Origin: Amnibacterium endophyticum
Lineage (GTDB): Bacteria; Actinomycetota; Actinomycetes; Actinomycetales; Microbacteriaceae
NCBI RefSeq assembly: GCF_042680685.1
Contig: NZ_JBHUEA010000018.1
Location: forward strand, 1 to 64,000
Direction: 5' to 3'
Length of the DNA stretch: 64,000 bases
Below the pieces are notes generated by a model. The model ran no database searches, was not told the DNA's origin, and worked only from the letters and a program-made list of their open reading frames with translations. Shown here piece by piece: positions 41,132 through 50,579 of the stretch (position 1 is the first letter of the stretch; each line of letters begins with the position of its first letter). The position numbers and the translations under genes were made by a program.

Positions 41132-42630
41132 CAGAAGAGCCCCTTCGACGAGGTGGGCAGCGCGGTGGCCGCGACGACGTTCAGGGCGCGGACCTCGTCC
41201 GCGCCGAGCTCGGGGAGCCGCTCGGCCAGCCCGAGGAACCGCTCGATCTCCTCGGGCGCGACGACGCCCTCGGCGAGCGTCCGGAACTTGCGGACGTAGT
41301 CGGCCCGGCGGAAGGGCCGGGCGCCGAGCGGGTGCGCGTCGGCGACCGCGATCTCCTCGACCACGGTCGAGCCGTCCGTCAGGGTCGCCTCCATCCGGCC
41401 GCCGAACGCCTTCTCGGCGAGGTCGTTCGAGTGGTAGCGCCGCGTCCACTCGGGGTCGTCGACCGTCGAGATCCTCCGCCACAGCGCCACGGTGTCGGGG
41501 CGTCCGGCTCGCGAGGGCGCGTAGCTGGTCTCGTGGTCCCAGGACCCGTCCTGCAGCGCGACCGCGAAGATGTAGGGCACCGAGTGGTCGAGCGTCTCGC
41601 GGCTGGCGGTCGGGTCGTACTTCTGCGGATCGCCGGCGCCGGAGCCGATCACGGTGTGGGTGTGGTGGCTCGTGTGCAGGACGATCGAGGCGACCCGGTC
41701 GGGATCGGCGAGCTCGGGGTGCTCGGTGCGGAGCCGCCGACCGAGGTCGATCCAGGCCTGGGCCTGGTACTCCGCGGAGTGCTCCTTGGTGAACGAGTCG
41801 AGGATCGCGCGCTTGGCCTCGCCGCGGTCCGGCAGCCCGACCTCGTAGCGCCCCTCGGGGCCGTCGAGCAGCCAGGCGATCACCCCGTCCTCGCCCTCCC
41901 AGATCGGGGAGGGCGAGGTCTGGCCGCGCATCGCCCGGTCGACGGCCTCGACCGCCATCTTCCCGGCGAAGGCCGGCGCGTGGGCCTTCCAGGTGGAGAT
42001 CTCGCCCTTCCGCGACTGGCGGGTGGCGGTCGTGACGTGGAGCGCCTGGCCGATCGCCTGGAACACCACCTCGGGGCTCAGGCCGAGGAGGGTCCCGATG
42101 CCCGCCGCCGCGCTCGGCCCGAGATGGGCGACGTGGTCGATCTTGTGGGCGTGCAGGCTGACCGCCTTCGCGAGGTCGATCTGCACCTCGTACCCGGTCG
42201 CGAGCCCGCGGACCAGCTCGGCGCCGTCACGGCCGGCGTGCTGCGCGACGGCGAGGATCGGGGGGATGTTGTCGCCGGGGTGCGAGTACTCCGCCGCGAG
42301 GAAGGTGTCGTGGTAGTCGAGCTCGCGCACCGCGACCCCGTTCGCCCACGCGGCCCACTCCGGCGACACCGAGTCCGGGACCCCGAAGACGGAGGCGCCG
42401 GGCGCGTACGGGTGCGCGAGCGCCTGCGTCCGCGCGGCCGTCACCGGGGCCCGGCCGAGCGAGGCGACGGCCACGGCCGCGTTGTCGATCACCCGGTTGA
42501 CGATCATCTCGACGACCTCGGGCACCACGTCCACCGGGTCCGCGGCGACTTCCGCGATCCGCCACGCCAGCTGCTCCTCCCGGGGGAAGGGCTCGGAGCT
42601 CGGACGGGTGCGCACGCTGAAGGTCCTCAC
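41131..42630 (-). CDS. prpD: 2-methylcitrate dehydratase
   Basis: A 499-aa MmgE/PrpD-family protein, first gene of the operon prpD-prpB-prpC. Family blocks include VNRVIDNAAVAVASL, the ELDYHDTFLAAEYSHPGDNIPPILAVAQ segment and GKAHAP-like WKAHAPAFAGKMAVEA. It dehydrates 2-methylcitrate toward methylisocitrate. Divergent from msrA across 121 bp. No dedicated regulator gene is adjacent. Confidence 0.95.
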   Translation of the reverse strand: MRTFSVRTRPSSEPFPREEQLAWRIAEVAADPVDVVPEVVEMIVNRVIDNAAVAVASLGRAPVTAARTQALAHPYAPGASVFGVPDSVSPEWAAWANGVAVRELDYHDTFLAAEYSHPGDNIPPILAVAQHAGRDGAELVRGLATGYEVQIDLAKAVSLHAHKIDHVAHLGPSAAAGIGTLLGLSPEVVFQAIGQALHVTTATRQSRKGEISTWKAHAPAFAGKMAVEAVDRAMRGQTSPSPIWEGEDGVIAWLLDGPEGRYEVGLPDRGEAKRAILDSFTKEHSAEYQAQAWIDLGRRLRTEHPELADPDRVASIVLHTSHHTHTVIGSGAGDPQKYDPTASRETLDHSVPYIFAVALQDGSWDHETSYAPSRAGRPDTVALWRRISTVDDPEWTRRYHSNDLAEKAFGGRMEATLTDGSTVVEEIAVADAHPLGARPFRRADYVRKFRTLAEGVVAPEEIERFLGLAERLPELGADEVRALNVVAATALPTSSKGLF

Positions 42631-42751
42631 TCCCGCACTGTATGCACTCCTCGTGAGGAGGGGCCTGCCCGAGGCGGCGGACCCCGGGAAGGCGGCGCAT
42701 CCCTCGGGCGTTGTCGAAGAGGCACGTCATCGACCACAGGAGGGTGCACCC

Positions 42752-43276
42752 ATGGCCACCACCACCGAGACCGCGATCCTCGCCGGCGGATGCTTCTGGG
42801 GCGCGCAGCAGCTGCTGCGCCGTCGCCCCGGCGTCATCTCGACGCAGGTCGGCTACTCCGGCGACGAGGGCACCCCGAACGCCACGTACCGGCGGCACGG
42901 CGACCACGCCGAGGCGGTCGAGATCGTCTTCGATCCGAGCACGATCACCTACCGCGACCTGCTCGAGTTCTTCTTCCAGATCCACGACCCGTCGACGAAG
43001 GACCGCCAGGGCAACGACCGCGGCCGCAGCTACCGCTCCGCGATCTTCTTCACGTCCGAGGAGCAGCAGCGGGTCGCGCTCGACACGATCGCCGACGTCG
43101 ATGCGTCCGGGCTGTGGCCGGGGAAGGTCGTCACCGAGGTCGAGCCGGCGGGCGCGTTCTGGCGGGCCGAGGAGGAGCACCAGGACTACCTGGAGAAGCA
43201 GCCCTGGGGCTACACCTGCCACTTCGTGCGGCCGGGCTGGAAGCTGCCGCACCGCGAGGCGCAGCCCGCGAGCTGA
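42752..43276 (+). CDS. msrA: Peptide-methionine (S)-S-oxide reductase
   Basis: A 174-aa MsrA. The catalytic Cys14 is in GGCFWGAQQ, and a C-terminal Cys (GYTCHF) may resolve. It reduces oxidised methionine in proteins. A strong ACAGGAGGG site precedes the ATG at 42752. Monocistronic, divergent from prpD. Confidence 0.96.
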   Translation: MATTTETAILAGGCFWGAQQLLRRRPGVISTQVGYSGDEGTPNATYRRHGDHAEAVEIVFDPSTITYRDLLEFFFQIHDPSTKDRQGNDRGRSYRSAIFFTSEEQQRVALDTIADVDASGLWPGKVVTEVEPAGAFWRAEEEHQDYLEKQPWGYTCHFVRPGWKLPHREAQPAS

Positions 43277-43294
43277 CGCCCTACCCGGACGCGG

Positions 43295-43438
43295 TCACGG
43301 TTCCGCTCCGCGGAACACCTCGAACGCACGCGCGCTCGTGGCACCGCCGTGCAGGCGCACGCGGTCCAGGAAGTCGCTCGGCTCCGCGGGCTCGGAGCCG
43401 GGCATGGGCATGGTGGTGAAGGCGTCCGGGTCAGACAC
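43295..43438 (-). CDS. Possible small protein of 47 residues
   Basis: A GTG-initiated minus-strand frame with coding-like third-position GC: it begins VSDPDAFTTMPMPGSEPAEP and ends ARAFEVFRGAEP. Acidic N-terminal half, no membrane segment. No ribosome site is clear and no family is recognised; a longer frame continues upstream without meaning. It may be a real small gene between msrA and the SDR gene, or chance. Confidence 0.35.
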   Translation of the reverse strand: MSDPDAFTTMPMPGSEPAEPSDFLDRVRLHGGATSARAFEVFRGAEP

Positions 43439-43548
43439 CCCGGCACGGTACCGAGCGCACGCAGCGGGCCGCCCTCCCCCGTCCGGGTTACGCAGACGGA
43501 GGCGGCGCTGCCCGCGGATCCAGACGGTCCATGAGCAGCGCCTCCCTC

Positions 43549-44433
43549 TCAGCTCTGCTTCAGCCGTCCGTCCGCGTCGAGGTAGTCCCGCCAGGAGCGC
43601 TTCGGGTTCCATCCGAGCATGCGCACGGCCTTCGCGCTCGAGATGCCCGACGCGTCCGGCCTATCGAGCTGCCGGAGCTCGATCTGGTCGCCGTAGTACT
43701 GGTGGAGGATCTCCGCAAAATCGCGTCCTCCGACGTTGTCGGGCGACGCGATGTAGAAGATCTCGTGGCCCGGCAGGTCGGAGTCGGTCGCCAAAACGAT
43801 CGCGTCGGCGAGGTCGTAGACGTCGATGTAGCTCCAAAGGTTCGGGCTGAGCACGGAGGCGTCGCGGACCTGCGGCCCGAGGTTCATCTCGTAGGTCTCC
43901 TCGTTCTGCACCCAGGAGGGTCGGATCGAGATCACCCGGATGTCCGAACGCTCCACCGCGGCGTTCATGAGCTGCTCGCCGAAGTGCTTCGAGAGGGCGT
44001 AGGGGTCCTGCGGATGCGCCGGGTGAGCCTCGTCGACCGGCGCATACTGCGGAAGGAACGGCCGCTCTGGGAAGAAGAAGCCCGGCACCGTCTCGCTCGA
44101 GATGTTGACGAACCGAGGGACGTTGAAGCGCACCGCGGCCTCGAGGACGTTGAAGGTCGAGATCAGGTTGGTGCGGAACACCACGTGAGGCGGGTTGCCC
44201 GTCGGCTCCGGGATGGCGGCGACGTGCACCACCGCGTCCATGCCGCGCACCACTGCGAACGCCTCGCCCGCGTCGGTCAGGTCCGCCATCGTGTATTTGG
44301 CGCTGCCCTCCGGCTTCCGATCGAAGTTCGGGCGGAGGAGATCGGTGGCGTGCACCTCGTGTCCTGCGTCGAGCAGTGCCTGGGTCGCGGCGCGGCCGAC
44401 CCGTCCGCGAGCGCCGGTGACGAGGACCTTCAT
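43549..44433 (-). CDS. NAD-dependent epimerase/dehydratase-type SDR
   Basis: A 294-aa extended SDR. N-terminal MKVLVTGARGRVG binds NAD; the catalytic set is Ser in NISSET and Tyr/Lys in PYALSKHFGE. I choose the ATG at 44433 because AAGGAG lies 5-6 nt upstream; the ATG 15 nt further back has none. Last gene of the transporter operon. Relatives include uronate dehydrogenases and D-erythronate dehydrogenase (DenD), so oxidation of a sugar or sugar acid imported by the locus is plausible, but not shown. Confidence 0.82.
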   Translation of the reverse strand: MKVLVTGARGRVGRAATQALLDAGHEVHATDLLRPNFDRKPEGSAKYTMADLTDAGEAFAVVRGMDAVVHVAAIPEPTGNPPHVVFRTNLISTFNVLEAAVRFNVPRFVNISSETVPGFFFPERPFLPQYAPVDEAHPAHPQDPYALSKHFGEQLMNAAVERSDIRVISIRPSWVQNEETYEMNLGPQVRDASVLSPNLWSYIDVYDLADAIVLATDSDLPGHEIFYIASPDNVGGRDFAEILHQYYGDQIELRQLDRPDASGISSAKAVRMLGWNPKRSWRDYLDADGRLKQS

Positions 44434-44503
44434 GTATTGCTCCTTCATTAGGGTTCAGCGCGACGGGTGTCGTCGCGCAGCGTGCCGCTGTGCTGCGGCT
44501 TCA

Positions 44504-45541
44504 TCAGGCACGTCTGCGGCGCCACTGGTTCAGCGCGACCGCGCCGACGATGATCGCGCCGCTGAAGACCTGCTGCCAGTACGGCGAGATGCCGAGCAGG
44601 ATCAGGGCGTTCTGGATGAGGAGCAGGAGCGTCGTGCCCAGGGCTGTGCCGAGCACGCCGCCGACTCCTCCGAAGAGGCTGGCGCCGCCGATCACCGCCG
44701 CGCCGATGGCGAGCAGCTCGTACCCGTTCCCCGCTCCGGGCTGCCCCACGCTCAGCCGTGAGGTCTCGAGGATTCCCGAGACAGCGGCGAGCCCCGCCGA
44801 GATCACGAACACCGAGACCTTGATCCGCCGCACGTCGATCCCCGAGAGGACGGCCGCCTCCTCGTTCGATCCGACGAAGAAGATGTGCCTGCCGTAGGTG
44901 GTCCGAGTCAGCACCACGTGGGCGACGACGGCGATCACCGCCGCGATCCAGATCGGCACCGGGACGCCTGCGATGCTCCCCTGACCGAGGAAGAGGAAGG
45001 GCTCAGGGAAGCCGCTGATGGTCGAGCCACCCGTGATACCCAGGGCGACCCCTCGAGCTGCGGCGAGCATGCCCAGTGTCACCACGAAGGAGGGCAGGCC
45101 GCCGTAGGCGTTGATCACGCCGTTCACGACGCCCACAGCCAGCCCGCCCAGGAGCGCGATGAGCACCGCGACGACGGGCGGCAGCCCCAGTGAGACCATC
45201 GCTCCGCCCGTGAGCACGCTCACGAGAGCGACGATCGAGCCGACGGACAGGTCGATCCCGCCGATGAGGATGACGAAGGTCATGCCCGTGCTGATGATCA
45301 GGGCGAGCGCGATCTGCCTGCCGACGACCGTGATGTTGCCCGGCGTGAGGAAGTACGGGGACGCGATCGAGAGGAAGATGATCAGGAGGATCACCACCGC
45401 TGCGAGCGTCGATTCACGCGCAGCGATCAGACGCCGGGCCCGATCACGGAGCACGGTGCCAGCCGGCGCCCTCCCGCCGTCCTCTCTCGAGGGGGAAGTC
45501 GGGTCGCTTCCCGAGCGGGTCTCGACGGTCTGCTGGTTCAC
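44504..45541 (-). CDS. Sugar ABC transporter permease, RbsC type
   Basis: A 345-aa permease with about ten hydrophobic helices, including IILLSIASPYFLTPGNITVVGRQIALALIISTGMTFVILIGGIDLSVGSIVAL, the RbsC/CUT2 hallmark. It forms the membrane channel with the ATPase encoded upstream, which it overlaps by 4 nt. Substrate class (pentose/sugar acid) is inferred from the locus. Confidence 0.93.
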   Translation of the reverse strand: MNQQTVETRSGSDPTSPSREDGGRAPAGTVLRDRARRLIAARESTLAAVVILLIIFLSIASPYFLTPGNITVVGRQIALALIISTGMTFVILIGGIDLSVGSIVALVSVLTGGAMVSLGLPPVVAVLIALLGGLAVGVVNGVINAYGGLPSFVVTLGMLAAARGVALGITGGSTISGFPEPFLFLGQGSIAGVPVPIWIAAVIAVVAHVVLTRTTYGRHIFFVGSNEEAAVLSGIDVRRIKVSVFVISAGLAAVSGILETSRLSVGQPGAGNGYELLAIGAAVIGGASLFGGVGGVLGTALGTTLLLLIQNALILLGISPYWQQVFSGAIIVGAVALNQWRRRRA

Positions 45542-47082
45542 GATCTCTCCGAGTTCTGTGCGAGGTACGAGGTCCCGTCGTCCTGGACCCCTGTGGCGAG
45601 AGCCATCACGCGCTTCTCCGTGGCGTCGGAGGCATCGAGTTCGCCGACGCCGTAGCCCTCGCGCATGACGACGATGCGATCCGCGATCCCGAGGACCTCC
45701 GTCAGCTCGGAGGAGATGACGAGTACGGCGACGCCGTCTGCGGCGATCCTGCGGATGAGGGCGTAGATCTCAGCCTTCGCGCCGACGTCCACGCCCCGCG
45801 TGGGCTCGTCGAGGATGAGCACTCGGGGCGAGCGCGCCAGCCAGCGAGCCAGGACGACCTTCTGCTGGTTGCCCCCGCTCAGAGTCCCCGCTCCCACCTC
45901 CAGTGCGGAGCTGCGCAGGTTCAGCTGCTGTGCGAAGCGGCCGGCCAGCGCGCGGTCTCGTCGGCCGGAGACGAACGCGAGTCGGGAGATCGACGCGAGC
46001 GACGCCGAGGACATGTTCTCGCGGACCGGGAGCCCGAGGAACAGCCCCTGCGCCTTCCGGTCCTCCGGGACCAGCCCGATGCCCGCCGCCATGGCGTCCT
46101 TGGGACTGCGGAACCTCCTCGGTACTCCATCGAGCAGCACCTGACCGGCCGTCCTCCGCCGAGCCCCGAAGATCGCCAGCGCGGCGTGGCTGCGCCCGGC
46201 ACCGATGAGCCCTGACAGCGCCACGATCTCGCCCGGTCGCACCGAGAAGCTCACGTCGTGCAGCAGGGCCCCGCAGCCGAGGCCGCGCACCTCCAGGGCC
46301 GGCACCGCCTTCTCGTCGACGTTCGACGCCCGGACTCCGTAGAGGTCCTCGAGATCGCGGCCGACCATCATCTGCACGATGTCACCCGGGCGCGCAGCGT
46401 CCGCCTCCCGCACGCCCACGACGGCGCCGTCTCTCAGGACGGTGATGCGGTCTGCGATCTCGAAGATCTCCCGCATGCGGTGCGACACGTAGACGACGGC
46501 GACGCCGGACTCGCGCAGGCGACGCACCAGGGCGAGGAGCGCGTCCACCTCCTCCTCCGTCAGCGACGACGTCGGCTCGTCCATCACCACGACCCGAGCG
46601 TTGACCAGGAGCGCCTTCGCGATCTCCACCATCTGGCGCATCGCGATGTTGAGGTCACCGACGAGCCGGGTCGAGTCGAGGGACACCCCCAGGCCGCGGA
46701 GCAGCGCCTCGGACCCGCGTCGCATGGCGCCGAAGTCGACCGTGCCCAGGCGCGTCCGGGGCTCCCGCCCGACGTAGACGTTCTCCGCCACGCTGAGGTG
46801 GCTCGCCAGGTTCAGCTCCTGGTAGATGACGGCGATGCCGGCGTCCTGTGCGTCGCGCGGCGAGTTGATCGCGACCCGCTCGCCGTCGACGAGGATCTGG
46901 CCCTCGTCCGCCCGTGCGGCGCCGGCGAGGATCTTGAGGAGCGTGGACTTGCCCGCCCCGTTCTCTCCGACGAGCGCCATGACCTCGCCGGACCGGATGC
47001 TGAGGTCGACGCTCGAGAGCGCCCGGACCCCCGGATAGGTCTTCACGATGCCCCGCATCGCGACGACAGGATGATCAGCCAC
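45538..47082 (-). CDS. Sugar ABC transporter ATP-binding protein, RbsA type
   Basis: A 514-aa double ATPase. The first half has an intact Walker A (GENGAGKST, near residue 39) and Walker B (VVMDEPTSSL); the second half has the degenerate Walker A (LIGAGRSH) usual for RbsA and the signature LSGGNQQKVVLARWLA. It energises uptake with the permease and binding protein. It lies 64 nt after the binding-protein gene. Confidence 0.95.
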   Translation of the reverse strand: MADHPVVAMRGIVKTYPGVRALSSVDLSIRSGEVMALVGENGAGKSTLLKILAGAARADEGQILVDGERVAINSPRDAQDAGIAVIYQELNLASHLSVAENVYVGREPRTRLGTVDFGAMRRGSEALLRGLGVSLDSTRLVGDLNIAMRQMVEIAKALLVNARVVVMDEPTSSLTEEEVDALLALVRRLRESGVAVVYVSHRMREIFEIADRITVLRDGAVVGVREADAARPGDIVQMMVGRDLEDLYGVRASNVDEKAVPALEVRGLGCGALLHDVSFSVRPGEIVALSGLIGAGRSHAALAIFGARRRTAGQVLLDGVPRRFRSPKDAMAAGIGLVPEDRKAQGLFLGLPVRENMSSASLASISRLAFVSGRRDRALAGRFAQQLNLRSSALEVGAGTLSGGNQQKVVLARWLARSPRVLILDEPTRGVDVGAKAEIYALIRRIAADGVAVLVISSELTEVLGIADRIVVMREGYGVGELDASDATEKRVMALATGVQDDGTSYLAQNSERS

Positions 47083-47146
47083 AGTGCTGCTCCTCGACTC
47101 GGTCGGACGACGTGCCGAAGGCTGAACGCCTTCGGCACGTCCTCAC

Positions 47147-48136
47147 TCAGTGCTCGGTCTTCAGGAACTCGTCGAGCGTGCTCGGCGTGACGGTGACGAC
47201 GCCCGTGTCGATGTTGAAGTCCTTGCCGGGACCGGGCTTGCCCTTGTCGAGGTCGACGAGGATCTGCAGCGCCTGCGCCGTCATGCCGAACGGCTTCTGC
47301 GAGATGAGCGCGTCGACGCAGCCGCCCTTCATCCCGGCGATGCCCTGCGGAACGACGTCGAAGCCGACCGCCTTGATGGATCCGCATTTGCCGCCGGACT
47401 TGAGGGCCCCGGCGATGCCGGGCAGGTCGCTGCCGCCGATGCCGATCATCCCGCTGAGGTCGGGCTGCGCCTGCAGGATCGTCTCAGCAGCGCTCTGCGC
47501 CGTCGCTACCGACTCGCCTGAAGTCTGCGTCGCGACGAGCTTGATGTCCGGGTGCTTCGCGAGCGCCTTCTTCACCCCTTCCAGACGTTGGTTGAGGTTC
47601 ACCGCGGTCAGGCTGCCGATGACCACGGCGACCTTGCCCTTGTTCCCGATGGCGGACGCCAGCGCCTCCCCCGCCTGCTCGCCCGCCGCGACGTTGTTCG
47701 TCCCGATGTATCCGAGAACCTGACTGTTCGGCACCGGGCCGTCCCACGCGATCACGGGGATGCCCGCGGCCCTCGCCTTCGCGATGTCGCCGACGACGCT
47801 CGCGGGATCGTTCGGGGAGATCGCGATGCCCGCCGGGTTCGTCGCGAGGACGGAGTCGAAGATCTGCACCTGCGCTGCGGCGTCATCGTTGTCCGGCCCG
47901 AGGAACTGCGCCTTCACGCCCAGCTTCTTCGCCTCGGCCTCCATCCCCTTGCGGGCATCCACCCAGTAGGGGTTGTTCAGCGACTTCGGGAGGAAGACGA
48001 ACGTGCCGCCCGACTTGCCGGGCGCCACGCTCGCCGCGTCCGACGCCGCTGACGTTCCCGATCCGGGCCCGCTGCATCCGGTCAGGGCGATCGCCGAAGC
48101 GGCGACCACCAGTGCTGCTGCCATGGCCTTGCGCAT
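47147..48136 (-). CDS. Sugar-binding lipoprotein, RbsB type
   Basis: A 329-aa periplasmic-binding-type protein with an N-terminal lipoprotein signal: MRKAMAAALVVAASAIALTG followed by Cys21. Mature part shows the type I fold (GTFVFLPKSLNNPYWVDARKGMEAEAKKLG). It delivers the ligand to the RbsC/RbsA-type channel. An AGTCATCC half-site lies 35 nt upstream of the start. The ligand is probably a C4/C5 sugar or sugar acid, judged from the kinase and dehydrogenase genes. Confidence 0.93.
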   Translation of the reverse strand: MRKAMAAALVVAASAIALTGCSGPGSGTSAASDAASVAPGKSGGTFVFLPKSLNNPYWVDARKGMEAEAKKLGVKAQFLGPDNDDAAAQVQIFDSVLATNPAGIAISPNDPASVVGDIAKARAAGIPVIAWDGPVPNSQVLGYIGTNNVAAGEQAGEALASAIGNKGKVAVVIGSLTAVNLNQRLEGVKKALAKHPDIKLVATQTSGESVATAQSAAETILQAQPDLSGMIGIGGSDLPGIAGALKSGGKCGSIKAVGFDVVPQGIAGMKGGCVDALISQKPFGMTAQALQILVDLDKGKPGPGKDFNIDTGVVTVTPSTLDEFLKTEH

Positions 48137-48239
48137 TGCTACTCCTTTGTACTGCGTCGGTTCAGTGGTGAGTCATCCGTGCTGCGTCGCACGGCTCGAG
48201 GTGCTGGTGGAAAGGGGAACGGAGGGGCGTCGTCGCCGA

Positions 48240-49724
48240 TCAGGAGAAGGACTTCTCGGCCCCGGAGTCGGGCGGATCGCCATCGCCTCGGAGGACGTGC
48301 ACCGCGCGCAGGAGCGATTCGTCGTCCCCGACGTTGCCCGCGAAGACGACGTAGGGCAGCCCGCGCGGCGAGTCGTCACTGCTCTCGGTGACCCAGACGG
48401 AGACGATCCCGGGGAAGAGTTGACCGGCGACGGTCGCGCGCCGGATGCCGAGCCCTCTGGTCGCCACGTCGCTCGAGGTGATGCCGCCCTTCGCGAGGAC
48501 CCACGCGACCGGCACCTCGGCGACGGCGCGTCCGCTGATCCCGGTGAGCGCCGCCGACACGGCCTGCGCAATCGACAGGCTCGACGCTCCCGTCTCGCCG
48601 GTCACACGGACTCGGCTCGTCGCGAGCACCGCGTCGCCTCCGCGGAGCGCCTCGACGAGGGCATCGCCCTTCTGGAGCACCTCCTCGTCCTGCGTCGACG
48701 GATCGAGCAGGCGCGGGACATCGAGCTCGATCGTCCGGACGTCGGGCAGGTCCTCGCGGAGCCGTGCGAGCTGCCTCGTGCTCAGGTCGACGTGCGAGCC
48801 GACGACGATCAGCCCGTGGCCCTCGCCGCGACCGGTCCGGAACACCTCGGCGGAGCGGAGCGGCTCGCGCGGGGCGATGCCGAGTCGAGCCGCAGCGAAC
48901 GAAGGACCCGTCCTCGCGAGGACGCGGACCCCGTGCTTCTCCGCCTCGATCACGCCGAGGACGACAGCATCGAGGTCCGACTCGTCGACCGCGTTCACCA
49001 CGACCGGAGCGGCGTTCCGTGCCGAGGCGAGGATCTGCTCGACCCGAGACGGGCCGCCGAGCCGGATGTCCGCGAGCCCGATGCTGAGGACGTCCCCGGC
49101 CTTCACTCGGCCGGCCGTCTTCTCCTCGACGTAGTCCTTGAGGTCCGAGCTCACGAAGCCGAAGGTCGCGTCCTTCGCGTAGACCGTGCTGCCGACCGGT
49201 TCGTACCGCTCCCCGTCGGCGACCCAGTGGACGTCGTCCGCGGTGACCCGCCCCGCGGGGAGGTAGGCGGGGACGATCAGCACCGCGTCGTAGGGATCGC
49301 TGCGTTTCTGTTCCGCGAGCACGTCGGTCTCGAGCGGATAGTGGCCGCGCAGGGTGGAGTCGCTCCGGGCCAGAAGCGTGTAGGGCCGACCGGCCGCGGC
49401 TCGTTCGACGGCGCCGACGACCTCAGTCAGGAGCCCACGAGTCTCATCCGCTCCGAGGCCTCGGGTGTTGGTGAGGATGAAGAACCCGTGGCTGGGTTGC
49501 TCGAAGGCCCATCCGAGGTCGTCGATGCCCCAGGCGGTCAGCACCGGTACGTCGTGCACCGCCTGGCTGCCGGTCGGGTCGTCGTCGAGGACGACGACCC
49601 AGGGGCCGCCGTCTTCGTTCGCCGCCTTGATCCGTTCGCGCGCATGAGGCACCACCGCCTCCGGCGGCGTCCCCTCCAGCATCTCCGAGCGCGTCACGGA
49701 CGCTCCGAGCGTCGGCGCGCTCAC
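48240..49724 (-). CDS. DUF1537 four-carbon acid sugar kinase (DtnK/OtnK type)
   Basis: A 494-aa acid-sugar kinase. The N-terminal domain begins VVVLDDDPTGSQAVHDVPVLT, the family signature; the C-terminal nucleotide domain has VLAKGGITSSDVATRGLGI. Known members phosphorylate threonate, erythronate or 3-oxo-tetronate. I choose GTG at 49724, which overlaps the racemase-like stop by 4 nt (GTGA), so the two are co-translated. The locus lacks recognisable OtnC, OtnI or PdxA2 partners. Confidence 0.92.
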   Translation of the reverse strand: MSAPTLGASVTRSEMLEGTPPEAVVPHARERIKAANEDGGPWVVVLDDDPTGSQAVHDVPVLTAWGIDDLGWAFEQPSHGFFILTNTRGLGADETRGLLTEVVGAVERAAAGRPYTLLARSDSTLRGHYPLETDVLAEQKRSDPYDAVLIVPAYLPAGRVTADDVHWVADGERYEPVGSTVYAKDATFGFVSSDLKDYVEEKTAGRVKAGDVLSIGLADIRLGGPSRVEQILASARNAAPVVVNAVDESDLDAVVLGVIEAEKHGVRVLARTGPSFAAARLGIAPREPLRSAEVFRTGRGEGHGLIVVGSHVDLSTRQLARLREDLPDVRTIELDVPRLLDPSTQDEEVLQKGDALVEALRGGDAVLATSRVRVTGETGASSLSIAQAVSAALTGISGRAVAEVPVAWVLAKGGITSSDVATRGLGIRRATVAGQLFPGIVSVWVTESSDDSPRGLPYVVFAGNVGDDESLLRAVHVLRGDGDPPDSGAEKSFS

Positions 49725-50398
49725 GACGCCAGCGCGGCGACGCGTTCGGCCAGATACTCGACGCCCATCCGCGGGCTCGACAGCACCTCGAGCCCGGTCC
49801 GATCCTTCAGCACGGGAGCGAGCCGGTTCATGGAGGCCTGAGCCAGCACGATCAGGTCCACCTCCGCGGCGAGGTCGACCGCCTGCGTGACGACTATCTC
49901 GTCGTGCCGCGCACGGTCGCCGCCCATCAGCACGTCGAAGGCGCCCTCGCACAGCCGCTGCACGACCTGGATCTCGCGGTCCAACGCGTCCGCCTGCGCC
50001 CGGATGAGGTCGGTCGTGGGCTGGAGCGTCGTCGGCACCGTGGCCAGCACGCCGATCCGACGGCCCTCGGCCGCGGCCCGTCGAGCCATGGCGTCGTCGA
50101 TCTTCACGACCGGGATGGCCACGGCGGCTGAGGCGGCGTCGAGGGCCGGGCCGAGCGAGGAGCACGCCGAGAAGATGATGTCCGCGTCCGCGGCTTCTGC
50201 CGCCTCTGCGAGCCGGACCATCCGCATCTCGCTCTTAGCGGAGATGCCCTGCTCCCGCACAACGGTCGCGAGCACGTCCGAGTCGACGAAGTGGAGCACC
50301 TCTGCGTCGGGGATGAGCTCGGCGATCAGATCGTTGATGATCGGCTCGACCTGCACGAACACGAAGCTGGTGTGCAGCACTGCGATCTTCTTCGTCAT
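49721..50398 (-). CDS. Asp/Glu/hydantoin racemase-superfamily protein, single catalytic Cys
   Basis: A 225-aa protein of the Asp/Glu racemase fold. The first active-site Cys is Cys79 in IIFSACSSLGP. The second, normally in a CTH-like motif, is replaced: the position reads IVLAQASMN, with no Cys. Two-Cys racemisation is therefore unlikely; single-Cys superfamily members include decarboxylases and isomerases. Overlap with the DUF1537 kinase gene implies a step in the same pathway. A GGGAG site precedes the ATG and an operator-like palindrome lies upstream. Confidence 0.85.
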   Translation of the reverse strand: MTKKIAVLHTSFVFVQVEPIINDLIAELIPDAEVLHFVDSDVLATVVREQGISAKSEMRMVRLAEAAEAADADIIFSACSSLGPALDAASAAVAIPVVKIDDAMARRAAAEGRRIGVLATVPTTLQPTTDLIRAQADALDREIQVVQRLCEGAFDVLMGGDRARHDEIVVTQAVDLAAEVDLIVLAQASMNRLAPVLKDRTGLEVLSSPRMGVEYLAERVAALAS

Positions 50399-50414
50399 CG
50401 AAGACTCCCTAGTA

Positions 50415-50436
50415 AGTCATCAGACATCTGGTGACT
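50415..50436. promoter_or_regulatory. Operator-like palindrome upstream of the racemase-like/kinase genes
   Basis: AGTCATCAGA and TCTGGTGACT, separated by CA, are complementary except for one base. It lies 17-38 nt upstream of the racemase-like start. The half-site AGTCATC recurs at 48171-48177 (before the binding-protein gene) and 51484-51490 (between the dehydrogenase and the GntR gene), so the GntR regulator is the likely ligand. Confidence 0.6.
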
Positions 50437-50579
50437 GAGGAGAGTGTGACGCTGCACGCCTCGCTTGTCAAGGCTCACCGCAGGCCGTCTTCTCGGTGCC
50501 GCACGCTGCGGACTCTCTGGAGACGACGGCGGATCGACGATCGTTGCAACGTGCTGCGCGACGCATCACGTCGGGACGG